The translations under genes and the position numbers were made by a program. Source: Candidatus Margulisiibacteriota bacterium (GTDB lineage: Bacteria > Margulisbacteria > Marinamargulisbacteria > DT-59). Taken from it: a DNA stretch of 15,921 bases. Where the stretch lies: the NCBI GenBank assembly GCA_013215865.1, contig JABSQL010000272.1:1-15921 (forward strand), given 5' to 3'. The notes under the pieces were generated by a model. It was given only the letters and a program-made list of their open reading frames with translations, searched no databases and was not told the origin of the DNA. Numbering within the stretch: the first letter of the stretch is position 1; every line of letters starts with the position of its first letter. Of the stretch, positions 7,061 to 14,771 are shown piece by piece.

Positions 7061-7146
7061 TGTGGCAAATACGCGGTAAAACTCATTTTCCCTAAAAACA
7101 AAAAATCCGCCAGGGCGGCGGATCTGAACTCAAAAAGTATGGCGGG
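7061..7146. repeat. 86-bp direct repeat, left copy (att-like)
   Basis: It aligns without gaps to 9365-9450, with about 66 of 86 bases identical by my count. It includes TGTGGCAAATACG at the left, a completely conserved 20-base stretch before the hairpin, and TGGCGGG at the right. TGGCGGG at 9444-9450 is the 3' end of tRNA-Asp read on the opposite strand. I interpret the pair as boundaries of a small element integrated at the tRNA 3' end. GTGGCAAA-like words occur twice in tandem, as arm-type integrase sites might. No integrase gene lies between the copies. Confidence 0.6.
7095..7123 (-). terminator. Terminator of the miniprotein-VOC operon
   Basis: On the minus strand ATCCGCC (7117-7123 read in reverse) pairs with GGCGGAT (7105-7111) around a 5-base loop, followed by TTTTTG and more Ts. 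It lies about 100 bases after the VOC gene stop and is a well-formed factor-independent terminator. It sits inside the left 86-bp repeat. The corresponding hairpin in the right copy ends tRNA-Asp. Confidence 0.8.
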
Positions 7147-7219
7147 GACTGGTAGACGACGTTAGAACTGAAATTGCTCAATTAAAACCTATTGGCACCT
7201 TACTCAAGAACCACCCGAA

Positions 7220-7579
7220 TTAAAGGGTTTTGTCTGACCAAACGGCCAGTTCATTGCCATGAGGATCTGAAAATTGGAATCGTCTACCACCAGGAAAACT
7301 AAAAATATCTTTTGTTAGTTTTGCACCACATGATAGAACTTTTTCTTTTGTCTGCTCTAGGGCTTCCGTATATAAAACAACTAAAGCAGAGCCACTTTCA
7401 GTTGTAGATTTCAAGGGCGACTTATAAAATCCACCGTCTATTTTACCGTCGGTGAATGCAAGATAGTCTGGTCCGTAGTCTGTAAAAGTCCACTTGAATG
7501 TTTTTTCATAGAATACTTGTTGAGCACCAAAGTTTGATGCGGGGAATTCTACGTAGTCTATTTTTTGGTTAGATGGCAT
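7220..7579 (-). CDS. VOC-fold (glyoxalase-like) family protein
   Basis: Small cytoplasmic protein of 119 aa with the vicinal-oxygen-chelate (glyoxalase/bleomycin resistance) pattern: YVEFPASN at the first strand, FYEKTFKW and DYLAFTDGKIDGGFY in the first half, then FQFSDPHGNELAVW at the end. Glu11 and Glu112 are possible metal ligands. The first position is usually His or Glu in this fold. The length is normal for a single two-module VOC protein. The ATG lies inside the last codons of the upstream miniprotein gene (11-bp overlap), so translation is probably coupled. The substrate cannot be read from the sequence. Detoxification or an isomerase-like role is a family-level guess. Confidence 0.85.
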   Translation of the reverse strand: MPSNQKIDYVEFPASNFGAQQVFYEKTFKWTFTDYGPDYLAFTDGKIDGGFYKSPLKSTTESGSALVVLYTEALEQTKEKVLSCGAKLTKDIFSFPGGRRFQFSDPHGNELAVWSDKTL

Positions 7580-7754
7580 CGAACCTTTCTTTGTTTTCAG
7601 AGATCCAAATTTCCATGTCTTTTTTTGTTTTGCTAGGGTTGTTCATTATTTCGGGGTGGGCTTGCATGTAATGGGGTTTAAGGGCATTCATCCAATCCTC
7701 GAATGTTTCGCCTTGTGCCTGGTGATCGCATAGGTCGCATTTTAGAGTTTTCAT
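7569..7754 (-). CDS. 61-aa putative metal-binding miniprotein
   Basis: Small protein beginning MKTLKCDLCDHQAQGETF. C6, C9, H28 and H33 form a CxxC...HxxxxH pattern that could bind zinc. It resembles small C2H2-like or DUF1059-type proteins, but I cannot assign it firmly. ATG 7754 is preceded by AGGAGG with a 9-base spacing, an excellent ribosome site. The frame stays open upstream to 8012, but that extension passes through a hairpin and has no start signal. It is the first gene of a two-gene operon with the VOC protein, whose start overlaps its end. A -10 element (TATAAT) lies about 30 bases upstream. Confidence 0.8.
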   Translation of the reverse strand: MKTLKCDLCDHQAQGETFEDWMNALKPHYMQAHPEIMNNPSKTKKDMEIWISENKERFDAI

Positions 7755-7781
7755 TTGAGGGTTCCTCCTTTTATTGTAGTC

Positions 7782-7787
7782 ATTATA
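7782..7787 (-). promoter_or_regulatory. -10 element for the miniprotein-VOC operon
   Basis: A perfect TATAAT on the minus strand lies 27 bases before the miniprotein ATG. The -35 position at 17 bases (TATATA) is poor, so the promoter may be weak or assisted by an activator. Confidence 0.5.
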
Positions 7788-7851
7788 GCTTAGAAGATTC
7801 CAGTTATATAGTCTAAAAGGACTCGAACTGAAATTTGTGCTTAAAAGAGGA

Positions 7852-7885
7852 TAAAAACCACCCAAGTCTTTTCTGGCTGGGGTGG
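7852..7885 (-). terminator. Terminator-like hairpin between divergent genes
   Basis: On the minus strand CCACCC (from 7885-7880) pairs with GGGTGG (7863-7858), followed by TTTTTAT. The loop is long, about 16 bases, and can pair in part. No gene is recognisable upstream on that strand (7886-8048), so it may be left from a lost gene. Apart from this hairpin and the promoters at either end, the interval 7755-8097 shows nothing I can assign. Confidence 0.45.
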
Positions 7886-8048
7886 ATGGACAATTTTCGA
7901 GCCAATATAGGTTCAACGCACTCATTGGTTTTTGAAAAGGTGAAGGGGTTTTTGAGAGACGCTTAGATATAACTTTCTTCACTAAACCCCACCCAACAGC
8001 GCACTTACGCAAACACCGAAAATAAGGTCATGAAGGATTAGCCTGAGT

Positions 8049-8077
8049 GTTACATAAACACATCAATGGGGTATAAT
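8049..8077 (+). promoter_or_regulatory. Promoter of the PIN toxin operon
   Basis: GTTACA (8049-8054) and a perfect TATAAT (8072-8077) are separated by 17 bases. The PIN gene ATG is 20 bases beyond, after AGGAGA. The transcript leader would be very short. Confidence 0.6.
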
Positions 8078-8097
8078 CTTATTAACAGGAGAAATGA

Positions 8098-8568
8098 ATG
8101 AAGAAAACAGTATATCTAGATACAACAATTCCTAGTTATTACTTTGACGAAAGAGATGCTGTTTCTTTTCAATCTAAGGTTACTAAACAATGGTTTGCTG
8201 AAGAATCTAAGAAATTTAATATTTATATATCTGTAGGGATCATCGATGAATTAGATGCAGGGAATTACCCTAAAAAGGACGAGATTCTTAAGTTTTCATT
8301 TGATTTTGAATTGTTAGAGACGAATAGCCTAATATCAGACATAGTTGAGGTTTACGTTAAAAATCATTTAATGCCCAAAGATTATCAAGGCGATGCACTT
8401 CATCTGGCAATATGTTCATATTACAAAATCGACTTTTTATTGACCTGGAATTGTAATCATTTAGCCAATGCAAACAAAAAACAACATATAAAAGTAATAA
8501 ATACCAAGCTAAACTTGCCGTCACCAGAAATCATTACGCCTTTAGAGTTGTTTTCTGAGTCTAAATAG
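8098..8568 (+). CDS. PIN-domain toxin, VapC-like ribonuclease
   Basis: A 156-aa PIN-domain protein, most likely a Mg-dependent ribonuclease toxin of a type II toxin-antitoxin pair. YLDTTIPSYYFD carries the first acidic residue (D8), E51 in GIIDELD is the second, and GDALHLA supplies D99. The motif LLTWNCNHLANA near the C terminus replaces the usual fourth acidic site and is characteristic of one VapC-like subfamily. AGGAGA precedes the ATG. The downstream gene begins 10 bases after the stop with its own strong ribosome site and probably encodes the antitoxin, so the order is toxin first. The pair sits inside the 2.3-kb segment bounded by direct repeats, where it could stabilise the element. 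Confidence 0.88.
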   Translation: MKKTVYLDTTIPSYYFDERDAVSFQSKVTKQWFAEESKKFNIYISVGIIDELDAGNYPKKDEILKFSFDFELLETNSLISDIVEVYVKNHLMPKDYQGDALHLAICSYYKIDFLLTWNCNHLANANKKQHIKVINTKLNLPSPEIITPLELFSESK

Positions 8569-8578
8569 GAGGAAAGAT

Positions 8579-8755
8579 ATGTATACAGATATTCTTTTAA
8601 AAGAAAAATGGGATGTGCAAAAAAAGTTATCAAAAGCAGCAAAATATGATACTCAAAAGTTAATAGAGAATGCAAGAAATCATACTGAGATTATTGCCAA
8701 AAAACTAGGCCTTACACCTCATTTCGCAAAGCCAAATAAATCAGTAAAGGCATAA
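8579..8755 (+). CDS. 58-aa putative antitoxin of the PIN toxin
   Basis: Short gene encoding MYTDILLKEKWDVQKKLSKA, then a helical, charged region containing YDTQKLIENAR and a basic tail. AGGAGG lies 7 bases before the ATG, and the gene starts 10 bases after the PIN stop, so the two are surely co-transcribed. The plan (short N-terminal stretch, a helix, then YDxxxLxxxxR) matches the small partner proteins usually found beside VapC-like toxins with the TWNCxHxANA motif. No classical DNA-binding domain is evident, so autoregulation by this protein alone is uncertain. The antitoxin role rests on context and weak family resemblance. Confidence 0.75.
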   Translation: MYTDILLKEKWDVQKKLSKAAKYDTQKLIENARNHTEIIAKKLGLTPHFAKPNKSVKA

Positions 8756-8963
8756 CAGAAATGCATAACAAATTGGGATTGATAAATTAAAACAGACATT
8801 CATATAGATGCTTGTAAAACAACAAGAATAAAGAGAGTTCAACCATGACAGGGCATTTTGAAAAGCATCGTGTTTTCCGTGCTCACTAACTTTTGATATT
8901 ATTGCGATCAAATGTGATAGCCAGCCGTTACGTTAATATCATTAAATTTTAGGAGGTACAGAT

Positions 8964-9023
8964 ATGTTTAAAAGAATGATTGTCACCGGAGTTGCATTGT
9001 TAAAAAAGGAGATTTCTACATAA
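8964..9023 (+). pseudogene. N-terminal stub of a lost gene
   Basis: TAGGAGG followed by ATG opens a frame of only 19 codons, MFKRMIVTGVALLKKEIST. The beginning looks like the start of an exported protein (basic residues, then hydrophobic ones) cut off at about residue 13. It runs straight into the 5'-truncated PIN-like fragment, so a deletion probably joined two genes here. In the rest of 8756-9054 I see only a 14-codon frame at about 8845 with nothing to support it. Confidence 0.35.
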
Positions 9024-9054
9024 GTTGTGCAGATTTTATCACCCAAGAAAATAA

Positions 9055-9345
9055 AAAAGTGGATATAGACTTTATGGTGCGGTTAACTGGGAAATTATCC
9101 TGCATATTGCAAAACAAAGAAAAAGTCATCTGGTTATTGTTACAAACGACTCAGATTTTGGAGCTACTCTTGAAGGTAAGAGTTACATAAATGATTGGTT
9201 GGTAGAGGAATACAAAAAAAGTGCTGGAGTTAGATCTAAAATTGTTTTGTGTATTAAATTGACTAAAGGATTAAAAGAAATAGGTGTAAAGGTTACTAAA
9301 GAGGAAGAAAATGCTGATGAAGCTATTCCAGAAGTTGAGGAATAA
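9055..9345 (+). pseudogene. PIN-like (DUF4935-type) C-terminal fragment
   Basis: An open frame of about 96 codons with no usable start, preceded in frame by TAA at 9052. It reads YGAVNWEIILHIAK, then HLVIVTNDSDFG, GKSYINDWLVEEY and GLKEIGVKVTKEEE, ending in a TAA. This is the C-terminal half of PIN-like nucleases of the DUF4935 type: NWE and the TNDSDFG acidic motif normally complete the active site with residues from the missing N-terminal half. It is therefore a truncated, probably inactive gene. It may come from a second toxin-like or defence-associated nuclease once carried by the same small island. Confidence 0.7.
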
Positions 9346-9364
9346 ATAATTAGATCTTCTGTCC

Positions 9365-9450
9365 TGTGGCAAATACGTGGCAAACCCCCACTCACCCAAA
9401 AACAAAAAATCCGCCAGAGTAGCGGATTTATACTTAAAAGCAATGGCGGG
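9365..9450. repeat. 86-bp direct repeat, right copy at tRNA-Asp
   Basis: Partner of 7061-7146, 2304 bases away. Its last seven bases are the 3' end of tRNA-Asp. The middle holds the tRNA terminator, and the left end has GTGGCAAA twice in tandem (GTGGCAAATACGTGGCAAA). Placement at a tRNA 3' end and same-orientation repeats are typical of attachment sites left by tyrosine integrases. Confidence 0.65.
9395..9429 (-). terminator. tRNA-Asp terminator
   Basis: On the minus strand AAATCCGC pairs with GCGGATTT around a 7-base loop (9407-9429), followed by TTTG and TTTTTG. It begins 15 bases after the CCA end of tRNA-Asp and is a clear factor-independent terminator. Confidence 0.8.
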
Positions 9451-9520
9451 AGCGAAGGGACTCGAACCCTCGACCTCCTGCGTGACAGGCAGGCGTTCTA
9501 ACCAACTGAACTACGCCCCC
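9444..9520 (-). tRNA. tRNA-Asp (GTC)
   Basis: A complete 77-base tRNA with an encoded CCA. The acceptor stem GGGGGCG pairs with CGCTCCC (one G-T pair), the discriminator is G, and the D arm GTTC/GAAC is perfect. The anticodon stem CCTGC/GCAGG encloses loop CTGTCAC, giving anticodon GTC for aspartate. The T arm has the standard TTCGAGT loop with one G-T pair. It is transcribed leftward from its own promoter and ends in the hairpin at 9407-9429. Its 3' end lies within the right 86-bp repeat and appears to be an integration site. Confidence 0.97.
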
Positions 9521-9537
9521 GCATATACGGGAACGTC

Positions 9538-9567
9538 ATTATAAACATGGAAAAGAGGATTTGTAAA
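9538..9567 (-). promoter_or_regulatory. tRNA-Asp promoter
   Basis: On the minus strand TTTACA (9567-9562) and a perfect TATAAT (9543-9538) are 18 bases apart. Transcription would begin about 10 bases before the mature tRNA 5' end at 9520. Confidence 0.75.
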
Positions 9568-9617
9568 ATAGCAGGTTATTTCGTAGACTCTTATATACCA
9601 TGAAAAGGAGGTGTCAC

Positions 9618-11327
9618 TTGTTAAGACTTTACCCGATTTGCCTAATAATATGTTTGCTTTGTATATCTGGAGTGTCGTACGGGAAATCTTTTATTGATGA
9701 ACAACACAAAATTCATATGGATATACCTTCTCGTTGGGAAGTTATTGATTCAACAGAACCAAGAAGTATCCTTAACCTTATAAATGAAGACACCATATCA
9801 AGTGTCAATATTTCAGTTCATACCTTTTCAGAGCCACCCACTGCCAATGGACTACAAATTAGAAGGATGTCTTCACTTTATGATGGATGGCTCAATCTCG
9901 GTGAAAGAGTGGGGTCAAAATATGAGTATGAGAGAGCAAATGTAGACGAAAGCTATATTGCAATCTATGCTAAAAAATATCTGAATGATAATCTTCTTTT
10001 TGATCAAAAAATTGTCGGGGAATATTATTATGTCCGTTATAACAAAGGATATATCATCACAATTGAAACCAAACAAGAACTTTGGTCCAAAATTCAAAAA
10101 AGCGTTAAACATATGATAGATAGTTTTTGGGTAGGAGAAGGGACTCGACCCAGTCCGACAAAATCAAGAGCACATATCTCATCTGGTTGGGACATGTCAG
10201 GACAAAACGCCAGCAACCAAAATAGTATTTTTGCCACGCCTAATCTCACAACCTCTCAAGTTAAGTGGGATTATCATTTGGACCAAAATTATCGTCACTC
10301 TTCTTTGATTGTTTCTCGAGAAGTTGTATATTTTTCATCAGGAAAAAACTTGTATTCTCTTTCTTTGAAAACAGGAAAAAAAAAGTGGCAATATAAAATG
10401 CAAGGGAAAATTAGAAAAGAATTGCTTTTTAATCGGGGTATTTTATACGTAACACAAGAAAACCCCTCAACCCTCTATGCATTATTATCTGAAAATGGGA
10501 ACGTGCTATACAAAAAAACTTTAAATGGCCAAAAATACTCTAATCCAGTGATGTCTAAATACGGGCTAATTTTAGCAAGTAACCGTCAACTTGAACTCTT
10601 GGACCCTGAAAATGGGGGTGTTATTTGGTCACAAAAAGTTCAAAGTGATAGTGATTTTTCACCTATTTCTTCTGGAAATACCATCCTCCTCATAAATCGA
10701 GAGAATGAAATTAAGGCATTTAATGCCATTTCTGGGAACCCTATTTGGGAAAAACAATTGAATCATGAAGTTCTCTATACGCCCTTAATTGATGGCTCAT
10801 CCATTATTTTCTGCTTAAAAGGACCTTCTTCCCCCAATAAGCCCCAAAATCAGGTTGTCGCGTTAGACTTGGAGAGAGGTGAAAAGAAATGGTCTTTTAT
10901 TTGGAATCAAGGCAGCCTCCGCATTGCCTCCCAACCGACCGCTTTAAATGGGCATGTGATTATAGCAATGGATTTGGATAGTACAACTGAAAATCAAAAC
11001 CAATCTGTTATCACAGCACTCAATACCCAATCTGGTGATTTAAAATGGCGATACGATTTGGAACATACACAAACCATATTAGAGCCTGGCCCTATCCTTG
11101 CCGGTAATACCGTGTTTTCTATCATCCAGGAACAAAATATATTTGATAATAGACCTCACTTAAGTATACTGGGATTGGACAGTATGACTGGGAATTGGTC
11201 TGGCAGCATACCCATCTCAAAATCTGTTAAAGTTGCATCTATATCCAAAGCAGCATTAAGAGCCTATGACAAAACTCTCCTTGTCCATGCCATGGGGAAC
11301 ACCCACCAGTTATTGGCTATATACTAA
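9618..11327 (+). CDS. Exported PQQ-type beta-propeller protein
   Basis: A 569-aa protein with an N-terminal export signal (LRLYPICLIICLLCISGVSYG), placing it in the periplasm or outside the cell. Residues about 25-172 form an N-terminal domain that I do not recognise firmly, somewhat like PsbP/DUF1795-type folds (IPSRWEVID). From about 213 come propeller blades of the PQQ_2/BamB type, recognisable by LYSLSLKTGKKKWQY, LLDPENGGVIWSQKV, IKAFNAISGNPIWEKQL, VVALDLERGEKKWSF and ITALNTQSGDLKWRY. It is unlikely to be BamB itself, which is shorter and lacks the front domain. I chose TTG 9618 because AAGGAGG lies exactly 6 bases upstream and overlaps codons of the ATG start at 9600, which has no ribosome site. 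A scaffold or binding role is likely, and no enzyme motif is visible. Confidence 0.85.
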   Translation: MLRLYPICLIICLLCISGVSYGKSFIDEQHKIHMDIPSRWEVIDSTEPRSILNLINEDTISSVNISVHTFSEPPTANGLQIRRMSSLYDGWLNLGERVGSKYEYERANVDESYIAIYAKKYLNDNLLFDQKIVGEYYYVRYNKGYIITIETKQELWSKIQKSVKHMIDSFWVGEGTRPSPTKSRAHISSGWDMSGQNASNQNSIFATPNLTTSQVKWDYHLDQNYRHSSLIVSREVVYFSSGKNLYSLSLKTGKKKWQYKMQGKIRKELLFNRGILYVTQENPSTLYALLSENGNVLYKKTLNGQKYSNPVMSKYGLILASNRQLELLDPENGGVIWSQKVQSDSDFSPISSGNTILLINRENEIKAFNAISGNPIWEKQLNHEVLYTPLIDGSSIIFCLKGPSSPNKPQNQVVALDLERGEKKWSFIWNQGSLRIASQPTALNGHVIIAMDLDSTTENQNQSVITALNTQSGDLKWRYDLEHTQTILEPGPILAGNTVFSIIQEQNIFDNRPHLSILGLDSMTGNWSGSIPISKSVKVASISKAALRAYDKTLLVHAMGNTHQLLAIY

Positions 11328-11331
11328 TACC

Positions 11332-11355
11332 CCAAAAGTTAACGTTAACTTTTGG
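11332..11355. promoter_or_regulatory. 24-bp perfect palindrome before ssb
   Basis: CCAAAAGTTAAC is followed immediately by its exact reverse complement, and ATACC/GGTAT extends the symmetry imperfectly. It follows the propeller gene stop by 4 bases and lies 16 bases upstream of the ssb -35 element. There is no T-run, and a stem with no loop bases is a poor terminator. An operator for a dimeric regulator or a modest transcription barrier are both possible. Confidence 0.6.
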
Positions 11356-11371
11356 TATGTATTTGAACCTA

Positions 11372-11400
11372 TTGACATACTTGTTGTGCGTTGCTATTCT
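11372..11400 (+). promoter_or_regulatory. ssb promoter (sigma70 type)
   Basis: A consensus TTGACA (11372-11377) and TATTCT (11395-11400) are separated by exactly 17 bases. The ssb start is 47 bases beyond, with GGAGG 7 bases before it. This is the best-formed promoter in the window. Confidence 0.8.
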
Positions 11401-11447
11401 ATGCCCCGTTGAGCTCGATAAATTTTTAATAGGAAGGAGGAAATAAG

Positions 11448-11885
11448 ATGGGATTCAGTTATAACCGCACAACTCTATTGGGACGCCTGACACGTGACCC
11501 AGAAATCAAGATAATTTCAGATAGTCATCGTACAACATTTGTCATCGCTGTAGATCGTTCATATCGTAAAGATGATGGCAGCCGTGACACAGACTTTATT
11601 AACATAGTCTGTTGGGGTCGTTTAGGCGAGTTGGCAAGCAAATATCTTCATAAAGGAGATCCAGTCCTCGTCGAAGGAAAGCTGTATATCAGAAACTACG
11701 AAAAGAATAGTGAAAAAAGGAAGTATACAGAAATTAATGCCGACAATTTTCAGGTATTAGCATTTCCAGGCGAGAGCAAAAAAGATGCCACCTCAATCGA
11801 AGAAGCGGAAAAGGATCTAGTAAAGGAACCGGGAAAGGACAAGGAAAAGGAAAATACAAGGAAGCTAGCAAAGGAAACGGCCTAA
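11448..11885 (+). CDS. ssb: Single-stranded DNA-binding protein
   Basis: A 145-aa bacterial SSB that coats single-stranded DNA during replication, repair and recombination. The OB fold is clear: NRTTLLGRLTRDPEIK, FVIAVDRSYRKDDG, DFINIVCWGRLGELASKYL and GDPVLVEGKLYIRNYE follow one another over residues 6-95. After about residue 108 comes a highly charged lysine/glutamate tail (EEAEKDLVKEPGKDKEKEN) that ends ...RKLAKETA. The usual acidic tip, a D/E-rich end finishing in PF, is absent in this frame and I did not find it in the other two frames. This is unusual, since that tip recruits partner proteins. It has its own strong promoter and ribosome site (GGAGG, 7-base spacing), and a hairpin follows the stop. 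Confidence 0.93.
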   Translation: MGFSYNRTTLLGRLTRDPEIKIISDSHRTTFVIAVDRSYRKDDGSRDTDFINIVCWGRLGELASKYLHKGDPVLVEGKLYIRNYEKNSEKRKYTEINADNFQVLAFPGESKKDATSIEEAEKDLVKEPGKDKEKENTRKLAKETA

Positions 11886-11899
11886 CGCGTTAAATTAAT

Positions 11900-11924
11900 G
11901 GAGCTGGCCCAAAAGGTCAGCTCC
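11900..11924. terminator. Hairpin after ssb
   Basis: GGAGCTGGCC and GGTCAGCTCC form a 10-bp stem with one G-T pair around CAAAA, 15 bases after the ssb stop. No T-run follows, so it would be a weak intrinsic terminator or an RNA 3'-end stabiliser. The rest of the interval to the purA promoter shows nothing else. Confidence 0.5.
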
Positions 11925-11988
11925 AAGGCTGAAAATGGCATGATAGCCCTGATAAATTGAAATGAATCCCTTATATTGGTACAATTGA

Positions 11989-13901
<1,913 letters not shown>

Positions 13902-13904
13902 CAC

Positions 13905-14711
13905 TTATACAGCAATTGGAAATTTTATAAAATCCTGATGGTGATAGTCTTTAAGCACAATATCTTCAAAGGTTAATTCAAAAAGAGGTTTACGGGCAAC
14001 CTCAATCCTCGGCAATGAAGAGGGCTCTCTTTTTAGTTGCTCCTGAATGCCCTCCAAATGGTTGGAATAAAGGTGGGCATCCCCAAAAGTGTGAATAAAA
14101 TAGCCAGGCTCCAAGCCACACTCATTGGCCACTAAAAGGTTCAACAGGGCATAACTAGCGACATTAAAGGGTACACCCACTGCGACATCGGCTGAACGTT
14201 GATACAGCTGAATATCCAGTCGCTTATTAACCACATAGAACTGAAAGAAGGCATGGCAAGGTGGAAGGGCCATTCTATCTAAGTCTGAGACATTCCACGC
14301 ATTTACAATAAGCCTACGTGAAGAAGGATCTGTTTTGATTTGTTCAATCACATTTTTTAGTTGGTCTATATGTTCCTTTTGAAAGGATCCATCTTTATCG
14401 CTGAATTTTTCCCATTTTCGCCATTGATATCCATAAATAGGGCCTAACTCCCCTTTCTCATCTGCCCAAGGATCCCATATTTTAGAAGGTTTTAAACCGT
14501 TATTAATATTGGTTGCACCTTTCACAAACCACAACAGCTCACGAACAACACTATGAAAAATGACCTTTTTGGTGGTAAGCAAGGGAAACCCTTCCTGCAA
14601 ATTAATCTTCATTTGATACCCAAATATTGATAAGGTACCTGTATTTGTTCGGTCTTTTTTTTCTTCACCGTTTTCTAAAATGTATCTAACAAGGTCTAAA
14701 TATTGTTTCAT
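13905..14711 (-). CDS. thyA: Thymidylate synthase
   Basis: A 268-aa classical thymidylate synthase, methylating dUMP to dTMP with methylene-tetrahydrofolate and releasing dihydrofolate. The folate and dUMP motifs are complete: [44 protein letters not shown], the catalytic C152 in [32 protein letters not shown] and the C-terminal FPIAV. Compared with E. coli ThyA (264 aa), the start MKQYLDLV aligns exactly with ATG 14711, so I prefer it to the GTG four codons upstream. The gene is first in a thyA-folA operon, and the product of its reaction is the substrate of the next gene. Its promoter must lie in the short divergent interval shared with the aminopeptidase gene. Confidence 0.97.
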   Translation of the reverse strand: MKQYLDLVRYILENGEEKKDRTNTGTLSIFGYQMKINLQEGFPLLTTKKVIFHSVVRELLWFVKGATNINNGLKPSKIWDPWADEKGELGPIYGYQWRKWEKFSDKDGSFQKEHIDQLKNVIEQIKTDPSSRRLIVNAWNVSDLDRMALPPCHAFFQFYVVNKRLDIQLYQRSADVAVGVPFNVASYALLNLLVANECGLEPGYFIHTFGDAHLYSNHLEGIQEQLKREPSSLPRIEVARKPLFELTFEDIVLKDYHHQDFIKFPIAV

Positions 14712-14771
14712 AGCGTGAATCACATTATCACGTTTATTCCATTAAAAATCAAATTTGATATAATAAACAGA
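14712..14771. promoter_or_regulatory. Divergent promoter region thyA / aminopeptidase
   Basis: Only 60 bases separate two divergent starts. For the rightward gene a perfect TATAAT (14759-14764) lies 7 bases before its ATG. For thyA, GATAAT on the minus strand lies about 10 bases before its ATG, with TTGATT as a possible -35. Either transcript would be leaderless or nearly so. A perfect 12-bp palindrome, ATCAAATTTGAT (14748-14759), overlaps both promoters and could be an operator. Confidence 0.45.

Noticed and set aside
6841..7095. An 84-aa plus-strand ORF
   Set aside because: It starts inside a terminator hairpin, has no ribosome site and runs into the 86-bp repeat. Its composition is simply AT-rich intergenic DNA.
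7810..7900. A possible degenerate tRNA or third att repeat (GGACTCGAAC, TGGCTGGGG)
   Set aside because: The T-loop-like words are there, but no stems can be formed and the segment does not align without gaps to the 86-bp repeats.
7755..8012. N-terminal extension of the miniprotein (86 more residues)
   Set aside because: The extension crosses a terminator-like hairpin and a TATAAT element, while AGGAGG marks ATG 7754 as the start.
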